In this document: in pieces, positions 25,827-34,802 of the stretch
Layout of the letters: the number at the start of each line of letters is the position of its first letter
Position numbering within the stretch: position 1 is the stretch's first letter
Assembly (NCBI GenBank): GCA_051861205.1
Contig: JBHYDC010000015.1
Location: 1-64,000, forward strand
Direction of reading: 5' to 3'
Length of the DNA: 64,000 nt
From: JBHYDC01 sp051861205
GTDB lineage: Bacteria > Pseudomonadota > Alphaproteobacteria > Rhizobiales > Pleomorphomonadaceae
Notes under the pieces: generated by a model
Told to the model about the DNA's origin: nothing
Seen by the model: only the letters and a program-made list of their open reading frames with translations
Database searches by the model: none
Position numbers and translations under genes: made by a program

Positions 25827-27044
25827 ATGGAAACGGCAATGCCGACGCGTGAACGAACTCGCCCGCAGCCGATTCCGGTCAGCGTTCTCACCGGCTTCCT
25901 CGGAGCCGGCAAGACGACGCTTTTGAACCGGCTCGCCAGCGATCCGGCGTTGAAGGATGCGGCCTTCATCATCAACGAATTCGGCGAAATCGGTCTCGAT
26001 CACCTGTTCGTGGAAGCGGCTGACGACGGTATCGTCGAACTGTCGTCGGGGTGCCTGTGCTGCACGATCCGGGGCGATCTGGTGACTGCGCTGGAGGCCT
26101 TCCTGCGGCGGATCGACAACGGCAGGCTGGAGCGGCTGTCCCGGATCGTGATCGAAACCACGGGCCTCGCGGATCCCGCGCCCGTGCTGCACACCATCAT
26201 GGCGCACCCCTATCTGGTGATGCGCTACCGGCTGGACGGGGTCATCACCGTGGTGGACGCGGTGAATGGCGATGCGGTGCTGAATGACCATGCCGAAGCG
26301 GTGAAGCAGGCGGCGGTTGCCGATCGTATCGTTCTTACCAAAACCGATCTGCCGCAAGGCGCTGCCCGCAGCGCCGCGCTGGTGCACCGGCTGAAGGCGC
26401 TCAATCCGGGGGCCGCCGTGCTGATCGCCGACGATGGCGAGGCAACCGCTGCGGCGCTCTTCGACACGGGCCTCTATGATCCCAAGACGAAAACGCCCGA
26501 TGTGGCACGCTGGCTGAACGAGGAAGCCTATGCCGGCCGGCATGACGGGCATGATGGGCACGATCACCATCACGGCCATCACCATCACCATGACCATGGG
26601 CACCACGGCCACGATGCCCGCGAGCATCAGCACACCCACGACCGCAACCGGCATGACGAACATATCCGCGCCTTCGCGCTGGCAACCGACCGGGCGGTGC
26701 CCGCCGGCGCTCTGGAGATGTTTCTCGATCTTTTGAAGTCGGCGCATGGCCCGAAGGTTTTGCGCATGAAGGGGATCGTCCGGCTGGCCGAGGACCCGGA
26801 GCGGCCGCTGGTCGTTCATGGCGTGCAGGAAATCTTCCATCCCCCCGCGCGGCTGGAGCGCTGGCCGGATGGCGACAAGCGGACCCGGCTGGTGTTCATC
26901 ACCCGCGATCTGCCCGAGGATTTCGTGCGCCGCCTGTTCGATGCCTTCGCCGGAACCTTGGCGCCGGACACGCCCGATAGCGCGGCGATGACGGATAATC
27001 CGCTGGTGATCACCGGCTTTACCCCAGCGCGCCGTCCGGGTTGA
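25827..27044 (+). CDS. COG0523/CobW-family metal GTPase with His-rich insertion
   Basis: A 405-residue GTPase with P-loop TGFLGAGKTTLLNRLA, the CxCC metal motif SSGCLCCTIRGDL, ETTGLADPAPV and the nucleotide base motif LTKTDLP. Between its two domains lies a histidine-rich run (GHDHHHGHHHHHDHGHHGHD), typical of zinc or nickel/cobalt metallochaperones. I chose ATG 25827, after GGAAGTGAG, over a TTG at 25794. The closeness to urease hints at nickel or zinc supply, but this is inference. Confidence 0.88.
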   Translation: METAMPTRERTRPQPIPVSVLTGFLGAGKTTLLNRLASDPALKDAAFIINEFGEIGLDHLFVEAADDGIVELSSGCLCCTIRGDLVTALEAFLRRIDNGRLERLSRIVIETTGLADPAPVLHTIMAHPYLVMRYRLDGVITVVDAVNGDAVLNDHAEAVKQAAVADRIVLTKTDLPQGAARSAALVHRLKALNPGAAVLIADDGEATAAALFDTGLYDPKTKTPDVARWLNEEAYAGRHDGHDGHDHHHGHHHHHDHGHHGHDAREHQHTHDRNRHDEHIRAFALATDRAVPAGALEMFLDLLKSAHGPKVLRMKGIVRLAEDPERPLVVHGVQEIFHPPARLERWPDGDKRTRLVFITRDLPEDFVRRLFDAFAGTLAPDTPDSAAMTDNPLVITGFTPARRPG

Positions 27045-27097
27045 GAGATGCGCTGAATCGCATTGCTTATTATCCTGAAAAGATGCGAATGCTGTCC

Positions 27098-27124
27098 ATA
27101 TGGTTAACGTGTTGTTAACCATAT
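27098..27124. promoter_or_regulatory. Symmetric dyad containing TTAA-N7-TTAA (CtrA-like)
   Basis: ATATGGTTAAC and GTTAACCATAT form a perfect 11-bp inverted repeat around GTGTT. Read another way it is TTAA (27104-27107), seven bases, TTAA (27115-27118), and both arms contain TTAACCAT, the preferred CtrA half-site. It stands about 90 bp upstream of the GTG of the 83-residue orphan gene and 54 bp after the COG0523 stop. It could also act as a weak terminator hairpin, but no uridine run follows. Confidence 0.55.
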
Positions 27125-27215
27125 CAAGCGCACACTCTACCTTAAAAGCAGGCGGTATTGGGGACCGGCTTCTTCCAAAGCTTCATTCACACTCCCAGAC
27201 CACGGGGAAACGATC

Positions 27216-27467
27216 GTGCCAACCGACTTGGAAAAGCCGGAAGCCCACTTGTTTGCCTTCGTCTATCACGGCGAGTCTTTCGCGGTGAGGATCATGGCGC
27301 GCAGCCGCGATGCGGCGGTGAAGGAATTCGCTGCGCTGTCCGTGGCTGAAAAGCGGGCCCGCTCGATCGGCCGTCTGGACAGCCGCGACCGCGACCACGT
27401 TGCGGAAGTCACGGGCTGGTTCAGCGCCCTTCTGCGCGGTTCGCCCTTCCGCCGCACGATCGGCTGA
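27216..27467 (+). CDS. Hypothetical small protein (83 residues)
   Basis: I do not recognise a family. It is soluble and charged, opening PTDLEKPEAHLFAFVYHGESFAVRIMA, with no membrane segment or cysteine. The GTG start is supported by GGGGAAA ending five bases before it. Codon use matches neighbouring genes. A CtrA-like dyad lies upstream, which would make it a candidate cell-cycle-regulated gene. It is convergent with tlpA, 26 bp away. Confidence 0.6.
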   Translation: MPTDLEKPEAHLFAFVYHGESFAVRIMARSRDAAVKEFAALSVAEKRARSIGRLDSRDRDHVAEVTGWFSALLRGSPFRRTIG

Positions 27468-27493
27468 AGCTCAAACCCGGAAAAGGCCCTCCG

Positions 27494-28174
27494 TTAGCGG
27501 AAGGCGATTGCCGCGTCGATCACCGCCTTTGCATCGGCGGAATCCCATTCGGCCGGACCATGCAGCGCCGCAACCTGGCATCCGCTGCCGTCAACGATCA
27601 GCGTCGTCGGCAGGCCGAAGGCGAGCCCCTTGGATTTCAAGGCGTTGTAGAAACCCATCTTGGGGTCCCGGTAATCGGGAAGGCTGCCGGCGCCGATCTC
27701 GTTCAGGAACGCCGCCGGCTTATCCGGCCGCCCGACATCGATATTCACGGTCACGACCTCAAACCCGTCGCTGCGCTTTTCCCGCTGCAGGCGATCAAGC
27801 GCCGGCATTTCCGTCCGGCAGGGCACGCACCAAGTTGCCCAGAGATTGAGAAGCACGATCCGGCCGCCGAAATCGGCAAGGGCCCGGGGCGTGCCGTCGA
27901 CGGTTTGAAACGTGAGGGCCGCAAGATCCTGCGGTTCGTCCGCCGTCACCAGCGCCGCCACCTCGCCGCGCGCCAGCGGCTTCAAGGCGGATGCGAGCCT
28001 TGACGACGCCTCGCAGCGGGCATCGGCGTGGACAGTGCCCCATCCGCTCACGTATACGCCTGCGACGCCTGCGATCAGACCGCCGAGCGCGGCGATCGCG
28101 ATGTAAGGTGGCGAACGCCGGTGCGGCGTGGCATCCGGCTTGTCTGATCTTGGGTCCTTGGAGTTGACGGACAT
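27494..28174 (-). CDS. TlpA-family thiol-disulfide oxidoreductase, membrane-anchored
   Basis: A 226-residue thioredoxin-fold protein. One N-terminal helix (IAIAALGGLIAGVAGVYVSG) anchors it in the inner membrane, and the catalytic site is WATWCVPCRTEMP near residue 130. GLPTTLIVDGSG holds the cis-proline. TlpA proteins keep cytochrome maturation thiols reduced in the periplasm. Its ATG (28174-28172) shares bases with the ATG of the divergent argH. No other start is visible before the membrane helix. Confidence 0.87.
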   Translation of the reverse strand: MSVNSKDPRSDKPDATPHRRSPPYIAIAALGGLIAGVAGVYVSGWGTVHADARCEASSRLASALKPLARGEVAALVTADEPQDLAALTFQTVDGTPRALADFGGRIVLLNLWATWCVPCRTEMPALDRLQREKRSDGFEVVTVNIDVGRPDKPAAFLNEIGAGSLPDYRDPKMGFYNALKSKGLAFGLPTTLIVDGSGCQVAALHGPAEWDSADAKAVIDAAIAFR

Positions 28175-29552
28175 GAGCAACCGCATGTGGGGCGGACGGT
28201 TCCAGGTGGGTCCCGCCGCGATCATGGAGGAAATCAACGCCTCCATCGATTTCGATCGGAAGCTCTATGCGCAAGATATCCGCGGGTCAAAGGCCCACGC
28301 GGCGATGCTTGCCGCGCAAGGGATTATTCCGGCCGAGGACGCGGCGAAGATCGCCGAAGGGCTCGATATGATCAAGGCCGAGATCGACGCGGGCACGTTC
28401 ATCTTCTCGCGAGCGCTTGAAGACATCCACATGAACGTGGAATCGCGCCTCAAGGACCTGATCGGCCCGGCGGCGGGACGCCTGCACACGGCCCGCTCGC
28501 GCAACGATCAGGTCGCGACCGATTTCAAGCTTTGGGTGCGCGATACGCTGGATCATATCGACGCGCAGATCGCCGATCTGATGCGGGCGCTGGTGGAAAA
28601 AGCGGCCGTTCATGCCGCAACCGTCATGCCGGGCTTTACCCATCTCCAATCCGCCCAGCCGGTGACCTTCGGCCACCATCTCCTCGCCTATGTCGAGATG
28701 CTGGCGCGCGACCGGGGCCGGGTGCAGGATGCGCGGCGTCGTTTGAACGAAAATCCGCTGGGTTCCGCTGCGCTGGCCGGCACGTCCTTCACGATCGACC
28801 GTAACGCGACCACGGCGGCGCTCGGCTTCGACCGGCCGACGGCGAATTCGCTGGACGCGGTGGCCGACCGGGATTTTGCGCTGGAGGCGCTTTCGGCGGC
28901 CTCCATCATCGCGGTCCATCTGTCGCGCTTTGCCGAGGAAATCGTGATCTGGTCGTCAGCGCAGTTCGGCTTCGTCAGGCTATCCGATGCGTTTTCGACC
29001 GGATCGTCCATCATGCCGCAGAAGCGCAATCCCGACGCGGCCGAATTGGTTCGGGCGAAATCGGGCCGCGTCATCGGCGATCTCAGTGGGCTCCTGATCG
29101 TCATGAAGGGCCTGCCGCTCGCCTATAGCAAGGATATGCAGGAGGACAAGGAGCAGACCTTCGACGCGCTCGAAACCCTCTCGCTCGTGATCGAGGCGAC
29201 GGCGGGCATGGTGCGCGACATGGAACCGAATGTCGCGCGCATGGCGGCGGCGGCGGGGTCGGGCTTCTCGACGGCGACGGATCTGGCAGACTGGCTGGTG
29301 CGCGTGCTGGGGCTGCCGTTCCGCGACGCCCATCACGTGACCGGCCGGATCGTGGCGATCGCCGCCGAGCGCGGTGTGGAGCTTCACGATATCCCGATCG
29401 GTGATCTCCAGGGCGTTCACTCAGGCATAACGGCCGCGGTCTATGACGTGCTATCGGTGGAAAAATCGGTCGCCAGCCGCACGAGCGCGGGCGGCACGGC
29501 GCCGGTTAACGTGCGCGCCGAGGCGGCGCGCTGGAGCACATTGCTTGGCTGA
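28173..29552 (+). CDS. argH: Argininosuccinate lyase
   Basis: A 459-residue lyase, the last step of arginine synthesis, releasing fumarate. MWGGRFQVGP at the N-terminus, TARSRNDQVATDFKLW, TVMPGFTHLQSAQPVTFGHHLLAY and the fumarase-superfamily loop GSSIMPQKRNPDAAE identify it. GGAG lies 9-10 bases before the ATG at 28173, inside the coding sequence of divergent tlpA. Downstream are a small lipoprotein gene and lysA, a conserved order. Confidence 0.95.
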   Translation: MSNRMWGGRFQVGPAAIMEEINASIDFDRKLYAQDIRGSKAHAAMLAAQGIIPAEDAAKIAEGLDMIKAEIDAGTFIFSRALEDIHMNVESRLKDLIGPAAGRLHTARSRNDQVATDFKLWVRDTLDHIDAQIADLMRALVEKAAVHAATVMPGFTHLQSAQPVTFGHHLLAYVEMLARDRGRVQDARRRLNENPLGSAALAGTSFTIDRNATTAALGFDRPTANSLDAVADRDFALEALSAASIIAVHLSRFAEEIVIWSSAQFGFVRLSDAFSTGSSIMPQKRNPDAAELVRAKSGRVIGDLSGLLIVMKGLPLAYSKDMQEDKEQTFDALETLSLVIEATAGMVRDMEPNVARMAAAAGSGFSTATDLADWLVRVLGLPFRDAHHVTGRIVAIAAERGVELHDIPIGDLQGVHSGITAAVYDVLSVEKSVASRTSAGGTAPVNVRAEAARWSTLLG

Positions 29553-29609
29553 AGACCTCGCCTTATCATTGCACTATGATTGCGGTCGCGAAAAAAAACG
29601 GATGACGCC

Positions 29610-29816
29610 ATGCGGTTCGGGACTCTTGTGATTTTCTTGAGTGTGGCGCTCGCCGTTTCCGGCTGCGGCCGCAAGGGCGGTCTGGAAGCCCCAAGCGCCG
29701 CCGAAGCGCGACCGGCCGAGCAACCCAGCACCGTGCTCGGCACTTTGCCGATGAAGGAAAAGCCTCCAGAGCCGCCAAAATCGAAGCGTCCGTTCATTCT
29801 CGACGCGCTCATCTGA
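29610..29816 (+). CDS. Small LptM-like lipoprotein
   Basis: A 68-residue protein with signal MRFGTLVIFLSVALAVSGCGRKGG; the lipobox AVSGC puts the lipidated cysteine near residue 21. The proline-rich remainder has no domain. The position between argH and lysA and the GCGRKG start of the mature part match the LptM/YifL type of lipoprotein, which assists assembly of the LPS translocon in E. coli. The longer frame from 29580 is less likely, as it would displace the signal peptide. Confidence 0.8.
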   Translation: MRFGTLVIFLSVALAVSGCGRKGGLEAPSAAEARPAEQPSTVLGTLPMKEKPPEPPKSKRPFILDALI

Positions 29817-29855
29817 TCCTCAAGCGGTCCGGCCTGATAGCGAGGAGCGTCTCCG

Positions 29856-31133
29856 GTGCATCATTTCGCCTACAGGAACGGCATTCTCCATGCCGAGGAC
29901 GTGGCCGTGCCCGACTTGGCTGCCGCCGTCGGCACGCCGTTCTACGTCTATTCCACGGCAACGCTGGTGCGCCATTACCGGGTGTTCGCCGAGGCCTTCA
30001 CCGGAATACCGGCGCAGGTTTTCTACGCCATGAAGGCCAATTCCAACCAGGCCGTCATCCGCACGCTCGCCCGCTGCGGGGCTGGGGCGGATGTGGTGTC
30101 GGAAGGTGAACTACGCCGGGCGCTGGCGGCGGGAATTCCGGCGGGCAAGGTCGTCTTCTCCGGTGTCGCCAAGACCGCGCGGGAAATGGCCTTCGCTCTC
30201 GACGTGGGCATCAAGTGCTTCAACGTCGAAAGCGAGCCGGAGCTTGAGCGGCTGTCGGCGGTCGCGGCGGAAAAGGGCATGACGGCCGTGGTGTCGTTCC
30301 GGATCAATCCGGACGTGGACGCCAAGACACATGCCAAGATTTCGACCGGCAAATCCGAGAACAAGTTCGGCATTCCCTGGGTGGACGCGCCGCGCGTGTT
30401 CGCGCACGCCGCTCGGCTGCCGGCTATCCGGGCGACCGGGGTCGATATGCACATCGGCTCGCAGATCACCGACCTTGGACCGTTCGACGCCGCGTTCAAC
30501 CGGCTTGGCGAATTGATCGGCACCCTGCGCGGCGCCGGTCACGCCATCGACCATATCGACCTTGGTGGCGGGCTCGGCATTCCCTACCGCGACGATAACG
30601 CTCCCCCGCCGGATCCCCGCGCCTATGCCGAGGTCGTGCGGCGCCATGTGGAGAAGCTCGGCTGCGAGGTGCTGTTCGAGCCGGGGCGGCTGATTGTCGG
30701 CAATGCCGGGATCCTGGTTAGCGAAGTCGTCTATGTTAAGGGCGGCTCCAAAACCTTCGTGATCGTCGATGCTGGGATGAACGATCTGATCCGGCCGACG
30801 CTCTACGACGCCCATCACGAGATCCGTCCGGTCATCGAACGGGCGGTCGGTGTGGAACGAATCACCGCCGACGTTGTGGGTCCGGTCTGCGAGACCGGCG
30901 ATTATCTCGCCCTGTCGCGCGTGATGCCGATGGTGCGCGCGGGCGAGCTGGTGGCGGTGTTCTCGGCGGGCGCTTACGGCGCGGTTCAAGCCTCGACCTA
31001 CAACACCCGGCCGCTCATTCCGGAAGTGCTCGTGGACGGCGACCGCTGGCACGTGGTGCGGCCGCGCCCAAGCTATGACGAGATGATCGGGCTCGACCGG
31101 ATCCCGCCCTGGCTCACCGATCCAGGCCAGTAG
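29856..31133 (+). CDS. lysA: Diaminopimelate decarboxylase
   Basis: A 425-residue PLP enzyme making lysine. YAMKANSNQAV carries the Schiff-base lysine near residue 60. VDMHIGSQITD, DLGGGLGIPY, FEPGRLIVGNAG and GPVCETGDYLA are LysA blocks. The start is GTG at 29856, preceded by GAGGAG. It forms a run with argH and the LptM-like gene. Confidence 0.95.
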   Translation: MHHFAYRNGILHAEDVAVPDLAAAVGTPFYVYSTATLVRHYRVFAEAFTGIPAQVFYAMKANSNQAVIRTLARCGAGADVVSEGELRRALAAGIPAGKVVFSGVAKTAREMAFALDVGIKCFNVESEPELERLSAVAAEKGMTAVVSFRINPDVDAKTHAKISTGKSENKFGIPWVDAPRVFAHAARLPAIRATGVDMHIGSQITDLGPFDAAFNRLGELIGTLRGAGHAIDHIDLGGGLGIPYRDDNAPPPDPRAYAEVVRRHVEKLGCEVLFEPGRLIVGNAGILVSEVVYVKGGSKTFVIVDAGMNDLIRPTLYDAHHEIRPVIERAVGVERITADVVGPVCETGDYLALSRVMPMVRAGELVAVFSAGAYGAVQASTYNTRPLIPEVLVDGDRWHVVRPRPSYDEMIGLDRIPPWLTDPGQ

Positions 31134-31184
31134 GCGTCGTTGGCCTTGGCGATGTGGGGTTCCGTGCTATCTTAATGGTCAGGC

Positions 31185-33803
31185 ATGGGGCGCCGCATCA
31201 TCAGGAGACGCCGGGTGGCAGATTTCAGACACCACCGGCCAAGCAACGGCCAAGACCAACCGCCGGATCCGCTGGAGGCGCTCGCGCCCAAGCTCCGGCT
31301 TGCCGGTTACACACTCCTTTGGGAACGGATTTGGCCCCGGCTCGCGCCGGCCCTGATCCTTAGCGCTGTCCTCGCCGGGCTGGCTTGGCTGCGGGTTTTC
31401 GATGGGCTGCCGGATTGGCTTCGGCTTGCCGCTGTCGGATCGATGGTCGCGGCGATCTTGATCGCGCTCCTTCGCACGGTCCGGGTCGCGATCCCCCAGC
31501 GCTCCGAGCGGCTGAGCCGGCTGGAGCAGGATTCGGGCTTCGACCACCGTCCGCTCACGGCGCTCGCCGATCGTCAGGTCGCGGGTGAGAATGACGCCTA
31601 TGGCCGGGCGCTCTGGGCGGCGCACCTGCGCCGGCTCGCCGGCACGATGTCGTCCGCCAGCGTGCGCATGCCCTCGCCGCGTCTCGACATGCGCGATCCC
31701 TACGCGATTCGTGCGGGCGTGTTTCTGCTCTTCGTGATCGGATTGGTGGCGGCGCGGGGCGATTGGGCGGGGCCGATCGCCAACGCGTTCCGGCTGCCGG
31801 TGACGGCGGGGCCGGAGGTGCGGATCGACGCCTGGGTCACCCCGCCTGCCTATACCGGGCGTCCGCCGGTGTTTCTGACCGCGCAGACCACGCCCGACGG
31901 TGATGCGCCGGCAGCGCCGCCCGCCAGAACCGAGCCGCTGCGGGTTCCCGAAGGCACCCTGCTGTCGATCCGCGTTAACGGTGTCGAGGCGCCGGCTGCG
32001 CGCTTCGTCGAGGGGAGTAGCTCGGCCGGTGACGACGAGGCTGGTGTTGCGCTCGATGCCGCCGCGCCGCAGCCCGGCGCGGCAACGCGCATGCCGGCCG
32101 ACGACGTGGTTCCGCCGACGTCGTTTCAGGCAACGCTTGACCGGTCCGGCACGGTGATTTTGAGCTCCGAGGGCCAATCGCTCGACCGGTTCCGCTTTGC
32201 AGTGGAGCTTGATCAGGCGCCTTCGATCAAGCTTGTCGAACAGCCCGCCGCGACGGTGCGCGGGGCCTTCCGGCTCGCCTATGAGGCCGAGGATGACTAC
32301 CGCGTTGCAAGCGCCCGCGCGGTGTTTGACGATCCGAAAATGCCGCTAGGCCCGCAGATCGGGGGCCCGTCCGCGCCGCCCCGTCCGCTGATCGACCCGC
32401 CGGAATTTCCTCTGTCCTTGCCCCGTAAGGGCGGGGAAAAGAAGACCGCCGTTACCCTGCGCGATCTCTCTGCCCATCCCTTCGCCGGCGTTGAAGTGAC
32501 GATGCGTCTGGAGGCGAAGGACGATGGCGGCAACGTTGGCTTGTCCGAGCCGGTGGCGGTGGTCATCCCCGCCCGGCCGTTCAGCAACCCCGTGGCGAAA
32601 ATGCTGGTCGAACAGCGCCGGATCCTGGCTCTTGATGTCGCTTCGGCCGATTTTGTGGCGGAAACCCTTGATACGGTTCTCGATTTCTCGCCCGAGTTCA
32701 TCAACGACGCCTCGATCCACCTCGGTTTGCGCGTCCTGCGCAACCGCGTCATGGATGCTCAGTCCGACGATGATTTGCGCGCCGCGCTCGACATGATGTG
32801 GCAGATGGCACTCGCGATCGACGGCGGGGACGCCTCGCTTGCCGAACAGCGGCTGCGCGAAGCGCGCGAGCAGTTGCGCGATGCCTTGAAGAACGGCGCC
32901 TCTCCCGAGGAGATCGCAAAGCTCACTGAAGAGCTTCGCAAGGCGATGGACGAATATATGCAGGCGCTGGCCGAGCAGATGCGGAACAATCCGCAGCTCT
33001 CGCAGCAAAATCAGCAGCCTGATCCGAGCGCTCAGGATGTCACGCCCGAAGACTTCCAGAAAATGATCGATCAGATCGAGCAGCTTTCCAAGCTTGGCGA
33101 CCGGGAAGCGGCCGAGCAGCTTTTGTCTCAGCTCGACCAGATGCTGGAAAATTTGCAGACGGCCCAGCCGAATCAAGGTCAGCAGGACGGCCAGCAAGGC
33201 CAGATGCAGCAGCAGATGAACGAACTGGCCGACATGATCCGCCGCCAGCAGGAGTTGATGAACCAAACTCACAAGATGACGCCCGATGGCCAGCCGCAGG
33301 ACGGCGAGGGGATGTCGCAATCGGAGATGGAAGAGGCCCTGCGCCAGTTGCAGCAAGGCCAGAGCGAACTTTCCAAGCGTCTCCAAGAGCTTATGCAAGG
33401 CATGCAGCAGAACGGCATGCAGCCCGGCGATCAACTGGGGCAGGCGCAGCAGTCGATGAAGGGTGCCGAGGGCTCGCTCGGCGAGGGCGAACCCGGTCAG
33501 GCTCTGGGGCAGCAAGGTCAGGCACTAGATCAACTGCGCCAAGGCGCGCAGCAACTGGCCGAGCAGATGGGCCAGGATGGCGAAGGCCAGGGCCGCCAAG
33601 GCCGCAACGCCTATTCGGAGGATCCGCTCGGCCGGCCGCAGCGCCGCGAGGGGCCGGATTTCGGCGACACGGTGAAGGTGCCCGGCGAAATCGAAGTGCA
33701 GCGCGCGCGGCGCATTCTTGAGGAATTGCGCCGGCGATTCTCCGATCAGAACCGGCCCTCACTCGAACTCGATTACCTGCAACGGCTGTTGACCCCCTTC
33801 TGA
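31185..33803 (+). CDS. TIGR02302/DUF4175 family membrane protein
   Basis: An 872-residue protein (ATG 31185; GTG at 31215 preceded by AGGAG is an alternative). Two membrane helices lie near residues 45-95 and another near 180-197, then a large periplasmic region. From about residue 540 the sequence turns helical and extremely glutamine/methionine-rich (QQNQQPDPSAQ, QGQQDGQQGQMQQQM). It ends with VPGEIEVQRARRILEELRRRF, the TIGR02302 closing block. Known only from alphaproteobacteria; function unknown to me. Confidence 0.85.
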   Translation: MGRRIIRRRRVADFRHHRPSNGQDQPPDPLEALAPKLRLAGYTLLWERIWPRLAPALILSAVLAGLAWLRVFDGLPDWLRLAAVGSMVAAILIALLRTVRVAIPQRSERLSRLEQDSGFDHRPLTALADRQVAGENDAYGRALWAAHLRRLAGTMSSASVRMPSPRLDMRDPYAIRAGVFLLFVIGLVAARGDWAGPIANAFRLPVTAGPEVRIDAWVTPPAYTGRPPVFLTAQTTPDGDAPAAPPARTEPLRVPEGTLLSIRVNGVEAPAARFVEGSSSAGDDEAGVALDAAAPQPGAATRMPADDVVPPTSFQATLDRSGTVILSSEGQSLDRFRFAVELDQAPSIKLVEQPAATVRGAFRLAYEAEDDYRVASARAVFDDPKMPLGPQIGGPSAPPRPLIDPPEFPLSLPRKGGEKKTAVTLRDLSAHPFAGVEVTMRLEAKDDGGNVGLSEPVAVVIPARPFSNPVAKMLVEQRRILALDVASADFVAETLDTVLDFSPEFINDASIHLGLRVLRNRVMDAQSDDDLRAALDMMWQMALAIDGGDASLAEQRLREAREQLRDALKNGASPEEIAKLTEELRKAMDEYMQALAEQMRNNPQLSQQNQQPDPSAQDVTPEDFQKMIDQIEQLSKLGDREAAEQLLSQLDQMLENLQTAQPNQGQQDGQQGQMQQQMNELADMIRRQQELMNQTHKMTPDGQPQDGEGMSQSEMEEALRQLQQGQSELSKRLQELMQGMQQNGMQPGDQLGQAQQSMKGAEGSLGEGEPGQALGQQGQALDQLRQGAQQLAEQMGQDGEGQGRQGRNAYSEDPLGRPQRREGPDFGDTVKVPGEIEVQRARRILEELRRRFSDQNRPSLELDYLQRLLTPF

Positions 33804-33892
33804 TCGGGCTTTCTTCATCAAGGCAGCGAAACGTCGCCAATTCTGCTAAATGGGATGGGCAGAGCCCGTTCCGCGTCGCACTCCTATCGCCC

Positions 33893-34642
33893 ATGAACCG
33901 GCTTCAGACGTCCCCAGCGGAGCCGGTCTTTTCGATGTTCGTACCGCTTTATGACCATAACCCGCTCGAATACATCCGGCGGCCCTTCGTAAACTGGGCG
34001 CTGATCGCGGTCACAGTTTTCATCTACGTGGTGTTCGAAAGCGGGCTCGTCATCGACGCCTATTACGCGACCGCGCTCGGCCTTGGCTTGACACCAGCCT
34101 ATCTGCTCGACGGCCTGCCGCCGCCGCCCGACATGACCCTCGTTCCCGAATGGCTGACCCCGGTCAGCTATGCCTTCGTGCATGGCGATATGTGGCATCT
34201 GGCGGGCAACATGGTGTTTCTCTGGGTGTTCGGCGACAACGTGGAAGATGCCGTCGGCCATGTGAAATATCTCTTGTTTTATGCCGCGACGGCCGTTGCG
34301 GGCGGCTTGCTGCACGCGGTCATGTTGGCAAGCGCCGGCGGGCCGCTCATCGGCGCCTCCGGTGCGGTTGCCGGTATCGTTGCGGCCTATCTCATTTTGC
34401 ATCCGCGAACCAAGCTCTGGATCCTGGTGCTCTGGCGAATTCCGCTACGCATTTCAGCGCGCTGGCCGTTGCTCCTCTGGGTGGCGCTTCAAGTGCTCTC
34501 CCTGTTCGGAACGGCCGAAGGCGACATTGCGTGGTGGGCCCATATCGGCGGACTTGGCGCAGGGGCGCTGCTGATCCTGGTTTTGCGGCGGCCGGGCGTT
34601 GCGCTGTTCGATCGTGATCTCGTGGCGCAAGGAAAGACTTGA
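33893..34642 (+). CDS. Rhomboid family intramembrane serine protease
   Basis: A 249-residue membrane protein with six or so helices. The catalytic serine lies in LIGASGAVAGIVAAY near residue 165 and the histidine in AWWAHIGGLGAGAL. The early loop contains HGDMWHLAGNMVFLWVFGDNVED, typical of GlpG-like rhomboids. It cleaves within or next to membrane segments; its substrate is unknown. It stands alone between TIGR02302 and etfB. Confidence 0.9.
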   Translation: MNRLQTSPAEPVFSMFVPLYDHNPLEYIRRPFVNWALIAVTVFIYVVFESGLVIDAYYATALGLGLTPAYLLDGLPPPPDMTLVPEWLTPVSYAFVHGDMWHLAGNMVFLWVFGDNVEDAVGHVKYLLFYAATAVAGGLLHAVMLASAGGPLIGASGAVAGIVAAYLILHPRTKLWILVLWRIPLRISARWPLLLWVALQVLSLFGTAEGDIAWWAHIGGLGAGALLILVLRRPGVALFDRDLVAQGKT

Positions 34643-34802
34643 CGCTGCAATCACACGGGCCCAATGGACTGCGACTTCGGTTGCGTTGACGTGGACGAGG
34701 GCCGTGATTACGGTCGGCCTCCACTGATCCTGCTGCGCTGCAACAGCCGACGAAAAGCAATACGGCCGGCCGCGTTGAAGAGGCCGACGGGAGTTCTTGC
34801 CG

